Assembly: GCF_030530965.1 (NCBI RefSeq)
Contig: NZ_JAUMTY010000010.1
Location: 1-50,368 of the forward strand
Direction of reading: 5' to 3'
DNA: 50,368 nt
From: Corynebacterium sp.
GTDB lineage: Bacteria; Actinomycetota; Actinomycetes; Mycobacteriales; Mycobacteriaceae
Part shown: positions 17,318 through 25,647 of the stretch, in pieces
Layout: each line of letters begins with the position of its first letter
Position numbering within the stretch: the stretch's first letter is position 1
Notes under the pieces: generated by a model
The model's input: only the letters and a program-made list of their open reading frames with translations
The model's database searches: none
What the model was told of the DNA's origin: nothing
Translations under genes and position numbers: made by a program

Positions 17318-19580
17318 TCGGTCGCCCTCTCGGGTTGGTTCGGTGAGTGCACGTCTGGCTCGAAGCCTGACGGGGCAGAATCGTGCAAAATATAATCCGG
17401 TGTTGGAACCGATGCTGACTATTCATCGCAAGGTTCACCCGAAAGCGGATGTTGTTCTCATCAACCGTGCTTATGAGACCGCGGCGCAGTTACATGACGG
17501 TGTTTTTCGTAAGTCTGGCGAACCGTACATCACTCACCCGCTTGCCGTAGCGACGATTTGCGCTGAGATCGGCATGGACACCACCACGATTGTCGCAGCG
17601 CTGCTGCACGATACGGTGGAAGACACTGATTACACGCTCGAACAACTTGAGCACGACTTTGGCCCTGAAGTGGCTCACCTGGTGGATGGGGTCACCAAGC
17701 TGGACAAGGTGGCCTTGGGATCAGCCGCGGAAGCCGAGACGATCAGGAAAATGATTGTCGCGATGGCCGACGATCCCGGCGTGCTGGTCATTAAAGTCGC
17801 TGATCGCCTGCACAATATGCGCACAATGCGTTTCCTCCCGCCGGAAAAGCAGGCAAGGAAAGCTCGGCAGACCTTGGAGGTCATTGCTCCGCTGGCTCAC
17901 CGGCTGGGAATGGCGACGGTGAAGTGGGAGTTAGAAGACCTCTCCTTCGCCATTTTGTACCCCAAGAAGTACCAAGAAATCGTTCGGTTGGTGGCAGATC
18001 GGGCGCCGAAGCGCGACGAATATATCGCCCGAGTGTCGAAAGAGCTACAAGCCCGGCTTAAGGACTACCACATCAGTACAGAGGTCGTGGGGCGACCGAA
18101 ACACTACTGGTCGATTTACCAAAAGATGATCGTTCGTGGCCGAGACTTTGATGAAATCTTCGACCTCGTCGGACTCCGCGTTCTCGTCGACTCCGTGCAG
18201 GAATGCTACGCGGCTCTGGGTGCTGTACATACGCTGTACCAACCGATGCCCGGAAGGTTTAAAGACTATATTTCTACGCCTCGCTATGGGGTGTATGAAT
18301 CGCTCCACACGACGGTGATCGGGCCGGATAATAAACCTCTCGAGATCCAAATCCGGACCCACGAAATGCACTACAACGCTGAGTTCGGCATTGCGGCGCA
18401 TTGGCGATACAAGGAGACCAAGGGGCACAACAAAGGTTCTGCAAAAGAACTGGACCAGATGGCATGGATGCGTCAGCTTCTCGACTGGCAACGGGAATCT
18501 GCCGATCCCAACGAATTCATGGAGAATCTGCGGTTTGATCTCTCCTCAAACCAAATTTTCGTGTTTACCCCGAAAGGGGACGCGATTACTCTGCCATCGG
18601 GTTCGACGCCTATCGACTTCGCCTACGCTGTCCACACCGAAGTTGGGCACCGATGTATTGGCGCGAAGGTCAACGGCAAGCTTCTCGCGCTCGAGTCGGA
18701 GCTCCACACCGGCGATCGTGTCGAAGTTTTCACGTCGAAAGATCCGGACGCCGGCCCATCCAAGGACTGGGAATCATTCGTCGTGTCGCCGCGTGCGAAG
18801 TCGAAGATTCGTCAGTGGTTCGCGAAAGAACGTCGAGAAGTTGCCTTGGAGGCAGGCCGGGATGCCCTCGCCGCGGAAATCCAGCGGGGCGGGCTGCCCA
18901 TGCACCGGCTCTTTACTCCCGAATCGATGCAAACTATCGCTGGTCAGCTGAGTTTCAACTCCGTCGACCAGCTATACACCGCGATTGGCAATAACAACAT
19001 TACGGCTGGTCGCGTCGTTAACCTGCTGATGGAGCAGTTTGGGGGACAGGAGGAGGCGGAAGATGCGCTTGCGGCCCGCACTCCTTTGTCCCAGCTCAGG
19101 TCAAAAAAGAATTCTCGTGCCGATTCGGCGGGGGTTCTTGTTGAAGGCGACGCCGACTACATGGCGAAGCTGGCCAAGTGCTGTACTCCCGTCCCCGGCG
19201 ATGACATTTTCGGATTTGTGACCCGGGGTGGTGGGGTTAGCGTTCACCGCACAGACTGCACTAACGCTCCGAAGCTGAAAGAAGAGCCTGAACGCCTGAT
19301 TGCCGTGTCGTGGGCGGCAGAGCGTAGTGGAGCTGTCTTCACGGTGACGCTGCAAATCGAAGGGCTTGATCGCCAAGGGTTGCTATCCGATGTCACCCGG
19401 GCCGTGTCAGAACAGAAGGTCGCTATCTTGGCGACGAATTCTCACACTGCTGAAGACCGCGTTGCGGTGGTCCGTTTCACGTTCGAGGTCTCTGACGTCA
19501 AACAGCTTGGCTACTTGATGACCCAGCTGCGGAACATTGAAGGTGTCTTCGACGTTTTCCGAGTCACGTCGGGCGGATAG
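17310..19580 (+). CDS. rel: Bifunctional (p)ppGpp synthetase/hydrolase
   Basis: RelA/SpoT homologue of 756 aa that makes and breaks the stringent-response alarmone. Domain order: HD hydrolase with catalytic HDTVEDT (His100-Asp101), synthetase with RFKD (316-319), TGS, a zinc-finger/conserved-cysteine region with KCCTPVPGDD (Cys624, Cys625), and a C-terminal ACT domain. The intact HD site and the basic RXKD motif are those of bifunctional enzymes; synthetase-only RelA has EXDD. In YGVYESLHTT, Glu330 stands where Gln is usual; the position varies in small synthetases. GTG 17310 has GGGGGAG upstream and lies inside the end of apt. Confidence 0.96.
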   Translation: MSDRSPSRVGSVSARLARSLTGQNRAKYNPVLEPMLTIHRKVHPKADVVLINRAYETAAQLHDGVFRKSGEPYITHPLAVATICAEIGMDTTTIVAALLHDTVEDTDYTLEQLEHDFGPEVAHLVDGVTKLDKVALGSAAEAETIRKMIVAMADDPGVLVIKVADRLHNMRTMRFLPPEKQARKARQTLEVIAPLAHRLGMATVKWELEDLSFAILYPKKYQEIVRLVADRAPKRDEYIARVSKELQARLKDYHISTEVVGRPKHYWSIYQKMIVRGRDFDEIFDLVGLRVLVDSVQECYAALGAVHTLYQPMPGRFKDYISTPRYGVYESLHTTVIGPDNKPLEIQIRTHEMHYNAEFGIAAHWRYKETKGHNKGSAKELDQMAWMRQLLDWQRESADPNEFMENLRFDLSSNQIFVFTPKGDAITLPSGSTPIDFAYAVHTEVGHRCIGAKVNGKLLALESELHTGDRVEVFTSKDPDAGPSKDWESFVVSPRAKSKIRQWFAKERREVALEAGRDALAAEIQRGGLPMHRLFTPESMQTIAGQLSFNSVDQLYTAIGNNNITAGRVVNLLMEQFGGQEEAEDALAARTPLSQLRSKKNSRADSAGVLVEGDADYMAKLAKCCTPVPGDDIFGFVTRGGGVSVHRTDCTNAPKLKEEPERLIAVSWAAERSGAVFTVTLQIEGLDRQGLLSDVTRAVSEQKVAILATNSHTAEDRVAVVRFTFEVSDVKQLGYLMTQLRNIEGVFDVFRVTSGG

Positions 19581-19585
19581 TGGCG

Positions 19586-20395
19586 TCACGCCTGGCACGT
19601 GGGACACCAGAAGAGGTTTCTGCCGTCGACCTTGCGCTCGACAATAGTGGTTCCACAAACGTAGCAGGGGAGCCCGGCACGTCGGTAAACATAAACCTCG
19701 CCACCATGAGCATCGACGCGTGGTTCCCGCCCCATGGCCTCAGGCGTGTGTTCTGGCCGAACGGTGTCGATTCTCCCCACGCGGAACCCCATCGTCATCG
19801 TTTCGACGAGGTCATTCCATATCGCATGGAGGTCGTCGTCGGTAAGATCTTTACCTTGCAGCTCAGGGTTAAGCCCTAACCTGAATAGTGTTTCGGCGCG
19901 GTAAATATTTCCGACGCCTGCGAAGATGTGCTGATCCATCAGCAAGGTACTAATCGGTTTCGACGACCGTTTGATTCGTTGATAGCTGCGGCTGGGATCG
20001 GCATGTGGGTCGAGTGGGTCAGCCCCGAGTTTCCCGATAGCGGTGTCTTTTTCTTCATCGGTGATGAGCCGGCACCACTGTGGACCGCGTAAATCAGCTG
20101 CCCATGTGTCGGATGCTATTCGTAAACGAACCTGGCCTCGTGGTTCCGCGAGGTCTGAAATACGAAGGCTTCCAATGAGACCTAAGTGAATATAAACGAT
20201 ATGTGCTGCTTGGTTAGCCTCGAAGTCAATGAACAAGTGTTTTCCGTGCGCTTCGGCGTGCTTGAGCACGGTGTGGTTGAGCTGCTCAGCCTCTGTTGCG
20301 AATCGCCCCTGTGGCGAGCTAACAACAGTTTCTTGTCCGGCGAATTCGCGGTTCAGTGATGAAGCGAGCCGATGAATGACGTGGCCTTCGGGCAT
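19586..20395 (-). CDS. nei: Fpg/Nei-family DNA glycosylase (endonuclease VIII-like)
   Basis: 269-aa base-excision repair enzyme that removes oxidised bases and nicks the strand. The mature N-terminus PEGH supplies Pro2 and Glu3, the catalytic pair; Lys52 in HGKHLF and Asn163 in GVGNIYRAE are conserved. A zinc finger closes the protein with Cys244, Cys247, Cys264 and Cys267. The SSPQGRF segment resembles mycobacterial Nei1 (Rv2464c) rather than MutM, so Nei is preferred, though substrate range cannot be read from sequence. It converges on rel with only 5 bp between the stops and no visible terminator. Confidence 0.92.
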   Translation of the reverse strand: MPEGHVIHRLASSLNREFAGQETVVSSPQGRFATEAEQLNHTVLKHAEAHGKHLFIDFEANQAAHIVYIHLGLIGSLRISDLAEPRGQVRLRIASDTWAADLRGPQWCRLITDEEKDTAIGKLGADPLDPHADPSRSYQRIKRSSKPISTLLMDQHIFAGVGNIYRAETLFRLGLNPELQGKDLTDDDLHAIWNDLVETMTMGFRVGRIDTVRPEHTPEAMGREPRVDAHGGEVYVYRRAGLPCYVCGTTIVERKVDGRNLFWCPTCQA

Positions 20396-20439
20396 TCCTT
20401 AACTTCTTTCAGAGGGGTAACTGCACACGTTGTAATTGG

Positions 20440-20451
20440 GCACTATAGTGC
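20440..20451. promoter_or_regulatory. Perfect 12-bp palindrome in nei/mscR intergenic region
   Basis: GCACTATAGTGC reads the same on both strands and contains TATAGT, a -10-like hexamer, in both directions. It lies 45 bp upstream of the nei start and 165 bp upstream of mscR. This is what a dimeric regulator site over a promoter would look like, but no regulator gene is adjacent. The remainder of the 221-bp intergenic region is AT-rich. Confidence 0.4.
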
Positions 20452-20616
20452 GTTATTGAAAATAATTTATATTTAGTAATGTGTCTTTACTGGTAACAGC
20501 AATCGCAACCTCGATCGCATAAGCCCTGATTGGTCTCCTTTTTCTATGACACAGCGGAGTGTACAAGACTTCATTACACTCGATGACGGTCCATTAATGA
20601 GAAAGGGCGATATTTA

Positions 20617-21753
20617 ATGACTGCAGCATCACAAACAGTGAAGGGCGTTATCTCCCGGGCAAAAAAGGAGCCCGTTGAGCTAACAGACATCGTTATTCCG
20701 GAACCAGGCGATAACGACGTTATTGTATCCGTTAAAACCTGCGGGGTTTGCCACACGGACTTGGCGTACCGCGATGGCGGCATCAACGACGACTATCCAT
20801 TTTTACTCGGGCATGAGGCGACCGCCGTCGTCGAGCAGATTGGTTCACGAGTCACTCATGTGGCCGAGGGGGACACGGTCGTTTTGAACTGGCGTGCAGT
20901 GTGTGGCGAGTGTCGCGCGTGTAAACGCGGGGAGCCACACTTGTGCTTCAACACGTTCAATGCGTCGAAGCCCATGACACTGACCGACGGAACTGAGCTG
21001 ACACCAGCGCTGGGAATCGGCGCTTTTGCCGAAAAGACCCTGGTCCATGAGAAGCAGTGCACGAAGGTTGATCCCGACGTTGACCCTGCCGCCGCAGGCC
21101 TGTTGGGATGCGGCGTCATGGCAGGACTCGGGGCAGCCGTTAATACGGGGCAGGTCAAGCGTGGTGAATCCGTCGCAGTGATCGGCGCTGGCGGTGTTGG
21201 CATGGCCGCTGTTGCTGGTGCAGCCTTAGCCGGCGCGACGAAGGTCATCGTTATCGACGTCTCCGATGACAAATTAGAAAAAGCCAAGGAGTTCGGTGCG
21301 ACGCACACGATCAACCCCAAGTCGTTAGCGTCTGATGGCGACGACGAGGATGCCTCTCCCGAGGAGCAACCAGTTGTCAAGGCGGTCAAGGACCTTACGG
21401 ATGGCTTCGGTGTCGATGTAGCCATCGACGCTGTCGGCGTTCCGCAGACCTTTACTCAGGCGTTCTACATGCGTGATCTCGCTGGCCGCGTCGTTCTCGT
21501 TGGTGTTCCAACCCCGACCATGAAACTCGAGCTACCTTTCCTGGACGTCTTCTCCCACGGCGGAGCCATCAAGCCATCCTGGTACGGAGATTGCCTACCA
21601 GAACGCGATTTCCCCATGTACGTATCTCTCTTCCAACAAGGGAAATTCCCCTTGGATAAGTTTGTCAGCGAGCGCGTCGGCATCGATGAGGTCGAGGACG
21701 CTTTCGAGACCATGAAGAAGGGCAATGTTTTGCGCTCTGTGGTGGTGGTATAA
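20617..21753 (+). CDS. mscR: S-(hydroxymethyl)mycothiol dehydrogenase
   Basis: Zinc-dependent medium-chain alcohol dehydrogenase of 378 aa. It oxidises the mycothiol adduct of formaldehyde with NAD+, the actinobacterial counterpart of glutathione-dependent formaldehyde dehydrogenase, and may also reduce S-nitrosomycothiol. Catalytic zinc ligands are in CGVCHTD (Cys45) and GHEA (His66); structural zinc is held by Cys96, Cys99, Cys102 and Cys110. LNWRAVCGECRACKRG and PALGIGAFAEKTLV are typical of the mycothiol enzyme. The Rossmann loop GAGGVGM is near 191. A GAGAAAGGG site precedes the ATG. The MBL gene starts 2 bp after the stop. Confidence 0.92.
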   Translation: MTAASQTVKGVISRAKKEPVELTDIVIPEPGDNDVIVSVKTCGVCHTDLAYRDGGINDDYPFLLGHEATAVVEQIGSRVTHVAEGDTVVLNWRAVCGECRACKRGEPHLCFNTFNASKPMTLTDGTELTPALGIGAFAEKTLVHEKQCTKVDPDVDPAAAGLLGCGVMAGLGAAVNTGQVKRGESVAVIGAGGVGMAAVAGAALAGATKVIVIDVSDDKLEKAKEFGATHTINPKSLASDGDDEDASPEEQPVVKAVKDLTDGFGVDVAIDAVGVPQTFTQAFYMRDLAGRVVLVGVPTPTMKLELPFLDVFSHGGAIKPSWYGDCLPERDFPMYVSLFQQGKFPLDKFVSERVGIDEVEDAFETMKKGNVLRSVVVV

Positions 21754-21755
21754 CG

Positions 21756-22421
21756 ATGGATTCCTGGAAACTGACAACTGAAGGCCAGAGCGAATCGGGC
21801 CTAAAAATTAGCCGGGTCGTCACGCACGGTGTATTCGCACTCGACGGCGGCGAGTGGGAAGTCGATAACAACATTTGGGTCATCGGCGACGATTCTGAAT
21901 GCATCATTATCGACGCTGCCCACACGGCCGATCCGATCATCGACGCCGCCGCAGGTCGCACGGTGAAAGGCATTGTGTGCACCCACGCGCACAACGATCA
22001 CATCACGGTCGCGCCAGAGTTGGCAGAAAAACTGGACACGCGGATCTTCGTCCATCCCGGTGACCAGATGTTGTGGGAGCAAACGCATCCCGGAGTCGCT
22101 CACGAGGACCTCGACGATGGGGAACAGTTCAGCATCGCCGACACAGCGATGTCGGTCATTAACACTCCGGGCCATTCACCGGGGTCGTGCTGCCTGTACC
22201 TTCCCGAGGCGCATGTCCTTCTTTCCGGCGACACCTTATTCGCCGGTGGGCCCGGCGCGACGGGACGATCGTTTTCATCATTCCCGACGATTATCGATTC
22301 GTTGAGGACACGTATCTTGACGCTGCCTGAGCGGACGGAAGTGTACACGGGGCACGGTGATGCCACGTCGATCGGTGAAGAAGCACCTCATCTCGAGGAG
22401 TGGATTGAACGAGGGTACTAG
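21756..22421 (+). CDS. Metallo-beta-lactamase-fold hydrolase paired with mscR
   Basis: 221-aa hydrolase with the metal motif THAHNDH at residues 76-82, a second histidine in NTPGHSPGSCCLYL, LSGDTLFAGGPGATGR, and the last ligand in YTGHGDATSIGEE. The ATG follows the mscR stop by 2 bp, the same pairing as Rv2259/Rv2260 in M. tuberculosis. The likely job is cleavage of S-formylmycothiol to formate and mycothiol, completing formaldehyde oxidation; this is an inference from context. A terminator follows directly. Confidence 0.88.
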   Translation: MDSWKLTTEGQSESGLKISRVVTHGVFALDGGEWEVDNNIWVIGDDSECIIIDAAHTADPIIDAAAGRTVKGIVCTHAHNDHITVAPELAEKLDTRIFVHPGDQMLWEQTHPGVAHEDLDDGEQFSIADTAMSVINTPGHSPGSCCLYLPEAHVLLSGDTLFAGGPGATGRSFSSFPTIIDSLRTRILTLPERTEVYTGHGDATSIGEEAPHLEEWIERGY

Positions 22422-22433
22422 TGGGGGATGTGC

Positions 22434-22476
22434 TGCCGCGTGACACATTGATCAGATGCCGTCACGCGGCATTTTC
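22434..22476 (+). terminator. Terminator after the mscR-MBL operon
   Basis: An 11-bp perfect stem, TGCCGCGTGAC (22434-22444) with GTCACGCGGCA (22461-22471), 16-nt loop, followed by TTTTCG. It ends the plus-strand operon before the converging cyclophilin gene. Confidence 0.8.
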
Positions 22477-22503
22477 GTATCGCAGCACTGGTGGTATGAA
22501 TAT

Positions 22504-22539
22504 ATGAAAAATGCCGACATCGAAGGTGATGCCGGCATT
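22504..22539 (-). terminator. Terminator after the cyclophilin gene
   Basis: Read on the minus strand, AATGCCG pairs with CGGCATT (22533-22539 with 22510-22516) around a 16-nt loop and is followed by TTTTCAT. It lies about 30 bp beyond the cyclophilin stop. The stem is only 7 bp, so strength is uncertain. Confidence 0.6.
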
Positions 22540-22570
22540 CTGAAGCCTGATCGCGGTGGAGCTCTAAGCG

Positions 22571-23428
22571 CTAGCTCACTGCAGCACTGGTGATCTTGAC
22601 TTCCTCATTGGGTGCGGTATTGCCGCTTTCATCCTGAGGCTTAGCGCCCTTGTCAGCAATACCATCGATGGTTTTCAGACCGTCGTCAGAAATCGAACCG
22701 AACACGTTGTACTTGGGGGGAAGTGGCGAGTCCTTATAAACGAGGAAGAACTGAGATCCGTTGGTGTCCTCACCGGAGTTCGCCATCGCGAGAGTTCCGC
22801 GCTTGTAGTTAAAGGTCCCCTCTTTGTCGCTGTCGGACACAGAGTTTGAGGGGTATTCATCCTTGAACGTGAAACCGGGGCCGCCCTTGCCCGTGCCTGA
22901 GGGGTCACCGCACTGAAGGACAAAAATGCCTTCTGTGGTGAGACGATGGCACACTGTGTCGTTGTAGAAACCTTGTTTAGCGAGAGACTCAATCGCATTG
23001 ACCGTACACGGGGACTTGGAACGATCCATGGTGACCGGAATATCGCCCTGGTTCGTGTGCAAAGTGACGTTCACCGTTCCCTTTGCCGGCACATTGTCAC
23101 TCTTAGGGAGATCGGCCTGTTTTGAATCAGGCTGGTCCGCCTTGGTGTAGTCACAGGTTACCGAATCGCCATAGTCCGCTTTTACGGCTGGAAGATCCTG
23201 ATTTTTTTGCTGCTCAGTCGTGGTCGTATCAGCCGATGCCGCCGTGTTGTCGTGGTCGTCACCGCCAGACGTTGCTGCCCAATAAATCCCGCCAGCTACT
23301 GCAACGAGAATGACGACAGTAGCGACGACGACTCCGAGGGGCCGTGCTTTCTCCACACGGTTACGCTTTTTCAGCTCTTTCTCTAGCGCTGAGAAGGCTT
23401 CCTCGCGCCTTTCTTTGTTGGTGCTCAC
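22571..23428 (-). CDS. ppiB: Membrane-anchored cyclophilin-type peptidyl-prolyl isomerase
   Basis: 285-aa isomerase, corresponding to Rv2582 in M. tuberculosis, which also lies near rel and hisS. The cytoplasmic N-terminus is highly charged (STNKERREEAFSALEKELKKR), followed by one membrane helix at about residues 32-53, a T/D/Q-rich linker, and a cyclophilin domain facing outwards with FYNDTVCHRL, GTLAMANSGEDTNGSQFF and PPKYNVFGSI. GTG 23428 is chosen because GAAAG lies 9 nt upstream and VSTNKERR is the usual N-terminus; TTG 23434 is in frame but poorly placed. Confidence 0.92.
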   Translation of the reverse strand: MSTNKERREEAFSALEKELKKRNRVEKARPLGVVVATVVILVAVAGGIYWAATSGGDDHDNTAASADTTTTEQQKNQDLPAVKADYGDSVTCDYTKADQPDSKQADLPKSDNVPAKGTVNVTLHTNQGDIPVTMDRSKSPCTVNAIESLAKQGFYNDTVCHRLTTEGIFVLQCGDPSGTGKGGPGFTFKDEYPSNSVSDSDKEGTFNYKRGTLAMANSGEDTNGSQFFLVYKDSPLPPKYNVFGSISDDGLKTIDGIADKGAKPQDESGNTAPNEEVKITSAAVS

Positions 23429-23483
23429 AAACAATCACTTTCTATCAGTCTTGTGAATGACGGTTGGGGCTGCAGAACCATAG

Positions 23484-23511
23484 TTGCACGTGATAATAAT
23501 TGCACGTGATA
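23484..23511 (+). repeat. Two 12-bp direct repeats between divergent genes
   Basis: TTGCACGTGATA occurs at 23484-23495 and again at 23500-23511, a 16-bp period, each with the palindromic core CACGTG. The pair sits in the 134-bp intergenic region between the divergent cyclophilin and glyoxalase-II-like genes, 56 bp from the former start and 52 bp from the latter. Such spacing suits cooperative binding of a regulator. On the minus strand, TATTAT between the two cores could be a -10 box. Confidence 0.55.
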
Positions 23512-23562
23512 GGCGGCGACTAGTTTCCCGCTCCGACATCCTACTATGCCTACCATGGTCTT

Positions 23563-24276
23563 ATGACTAACGACGTGACTATCACTATGACCACAGTCGG
23601 AGCCTTAAGCACGAATTGCTACATATGCACGCGTGGCAACGAAGCCATTGTTATTGATCCAGGACACGGAGCCCATGTACCCGTTTTATCGTATATGGAG
23701 GACCACGGCCTCACCGTGACTGGAGTGTATTTGACGCACGGGCATCTGGATCACAGCCGAGATGCGGGAATTATCGCCAACCGTTTTTCAGTTCCAGTTT
23801 GGCTCCACGAGGCCGATGTATTCATGCTCGAAGACAGTGATGGCGCCTTCCGGGACATTGATCGCATTCTTGACCACGACCACATGGAACAGCCTGAACG
23901 TGTAGAGCATTACGACATTTCGTGGATGGATGGCACCGTCACCGACCCGCACAGTGGCACCTATCCCGAAGTCTCTATTGGCGGGCAGACTACCCTCGAG
24001 ACAGCCGTCGGCACGTTCACAGTCGTTGGGGCACCTGGGCATTCCCCTGGATCGACCATGCTTTTCCTGGGGGAGACGTGTTTCGGAGGCGACGTCCTCT
24101 TCCGCGGTGGCATTGGCCGGACGGATTTGCCCGGCTCCAACCCGCATTCCATGAAATCGACGCTGGCCGACGTCGTTAAGAAACTTCCACAAGAGACCGT
24201 GATTCTCCCTGGACATGGACCAAGCACCTCCATCGAGGAGGAGCTTCAGCAGAATCCATTTCTCCGCGGCCTGTAG
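23563..24276 (+). CDS. Glyoxalase-II-like metallo-beta-lactamase-fold hydrolase
   Basis: 237-aa hydrolase with metal ligands in THGHLDH (residues 58-64), GAPGHSPGSTMLFL, GGDVLFRGGIGRTD and the C-terminal LPGHGPSTSIEEE. It corresponds to Rv2581c, placed between ppiB and hisS in M. tuberculosis and annotated as a possible glyoxalase II. In mycothiol organisms the real thioester substrate is not known, so a specific name is not warranted. The ATG at 23563 has a weak ribosome site. Transcription probably starts in the 134-bp region holding the TTGCACGTGATA repeats. Confidence 0.88.
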   Translation: MTNDVTITMTTVGALSTNCYICTRGNEAIVIDPGHGAHVPVLSYMEDHGLTVTGVYLTHGHLDHSRDAGIIANRFSVPVWLHEADVFMLEDSDGAFRDIDRILDHDHMEQPERVEHYDISWMDGTVTDPHSGTYPEVSIGGQTTLETAVGTFTVVGAPGHSPGSTMLFLGETCFGGDVLFRGGIGRTDLPGSNPHSMKSTLADVVKKLPQETVILPGHGPSTSIEEELQQNPFLRGL

Positions 24277-24352
24277 CAAGCGTCACTTCGTTGAGGGGCG
24301 GTTACAGCACGCGGGGTCGCCGTCGGTCGGCCAGCTGATCGCCCCCATTCGC

Positions 24353-24358
24353 TATAGT
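24353..24358 (+). promoter_or_regulatory. Probable -10 box of a leaderless hisS transcript
   Basis: TATAGT ends 8 nt before the GTG of hisS at 24367. Transcription started 6-9 nt after a -10 would begin at or beside the start codon, and no ribosome-binding sequence is present in the interval. No clear -35 is seen, which is common for actinobacterial promoters. Confidence 0.45.
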
Positions 24359-24366
24359 GTGAATCC

Positions 24367-25647
24367 GTGAGTACATCCTCGAAGCCACGTAAATTCACTG
24401 CTCCCAAAGGCGTTCCTGATTATGTTCCGCCGAATTCTCACGAGTTCAACGCTGTTCGCTCGACTTTCCATCATTGCGCGACGGTAGCTGGATATGAGCC
24501 GGTTGAGCTTCCGATCTTCGAGGACACTTCACTTTTTGCCCGGGGAGTTGGGGAGTCCAGCGACGTCGTCACAAAAGAGATGTACACCTTCGAAGACCGA
24601 GGCGGACGTTCGATGACGCTCCGGCCCGAAGGCACAGCTGGAGTGATGCGGGCAGTCATTGAGCACGGACTTGATCGTGGTCAGCTCCCCGCAAAGCTGG
24701 TGTATGCAGGCCCGTGCTTCCGCTATGAGCGGCCACAAGCCGGCCGGTATCGTCAGTTCCAGCAAGTCGGTGTTGAGGCGATTGGTGTTGATGATCCCGC
24801 CCTCGATGCCGAGGTCATTGCGCTTGCGTATCGGTGCTTTACATCGTTGGGGCTGACGGGATTCCGGCTGGAGTTGACGTCATTGGGGGATTCCACTTGC
24901 CGGCCTGCATACCGGGAGAAACTCCAGGCCTTCCTGACGTCGCTACCTCTGGATGAAGAGACACAGCACCGTGCGCAGATTAATCCGCTCCGGGTTTTGG
25001 ATGACAAGCGTCCAGAAGTCAAGGAAATGACGGCCGACGCCCCGCTCATGCTTGACTATCTTTCCGACGAGACTCGCGCGCATTTCGAGACGGTCACCGG
25101 AATTTTGGATGACCTGTCGGTTCCGTACACGATCAATCCGCGCATGGTGCGTGGCCTGGACTATTACACGAAGACATGCTTCGAATTTGTCCACGATGAC
25201 CTCGGTGCCCAGTCTGGTATCGGCGGGGGAGGCCGGTACGACGGTCTGATGGCTGAACTCGGTGGCCGTGACCTCTCTGGTGTGGGCTTCGGACTCGGCG
25301 TGGAGCGCGCACTTCTCGCGTTGGAAACCGAGAAGAAGACGGTGACCGACGGGAGCCGAGTAGACGTGTACGGGGTGGCCATGGGGGAGGAGGCGCACCG
25401 ACGCATGCCCGTCATCATTAATGACCTCCGTCAATCCGGAGTGCGCGCGGACATGTCGTATGGCCATCGTGGGCTCAAAGGCTCGATGAAAGCCGCCGAC
25501 CGCGCAGGTGCGCGTTTCGCCCTGGTTATTGGGGAAGACGAGCTGGCCAAATCCATCGTGCAGGTCAAGGACCTACACGAAGGGGAACAAACTGCCATCC
25601 CCCTTGATCAGGTCGTCCAGGAAGTTCGTGGCCGGTTATCGGCGTAG
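24367..25647 (+). CDS. hisS: Histidyl-tRNA synthetase
   Basis: Class II synthetase, 426 aa, charging tRNA-His. Motif 2 region is LVYAGPCFRYERPQAGRYRQFQQVG, preceded by TLRPEGTAGVMRA; the histidine-binding loops are RGLDYYTKTCFEF and GGGGRYDGL; motif 3 is GVGFGLGVERAL; a C-terminal anticodon-binding domain follows. The GTG at 24367 gives MSTSSKPRKFTAPKGVPDY, the usual corynebacterial N-terminus, and appears leaderless (-10 TATAGT at 24353-24358). The 3' end overlaps the converging FAD oxidase gene by 12 bp. Confidence 0.96.
   Translation: MSTSSKPRKFTAPKGVPDYVPPNSHEFNAVRSTFHHCATVAGYEPVELPIFEDTSLFARGVGESSDVVTKEMYTFEDRGGRSMTLRPEGTAGVMRAVIEHGLDRGQLPAKLVYAGPCFRYERPQAGRYRQFQQVGVEAIGVDDPALDAEVIALAYRCFTSLGLTGFRLELTSLGDSTCRPAYREKLQAFLTSLPLDEETQHRAQINPLRVLDDKRPEVKEMTADAPLMLDYLSDETRAHFETVTGILDDLSVPYTINPRMVRGLDYYTKTCFEFVHDDLGAQSGIGGGGRYDGLMAELGGRDLSGVGFGLGVERALLALETEKKTVTDGSRVDVYGVAMGEEAHRRMPVIINDLRQSGVRADMSYGHRGLKGSMKAADRAGARFALVIGEDELAKSIVQVKDLHEGEQTAIPLDQVVQEVRGRLSA

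Noticed and set aside
20856..21425. Long open frame (189 codons) antisense to mscR
   Set aside because: Low-complexity A/S/P-rich product with no family likeness; a by-product of codon bias opposite a secure gene.
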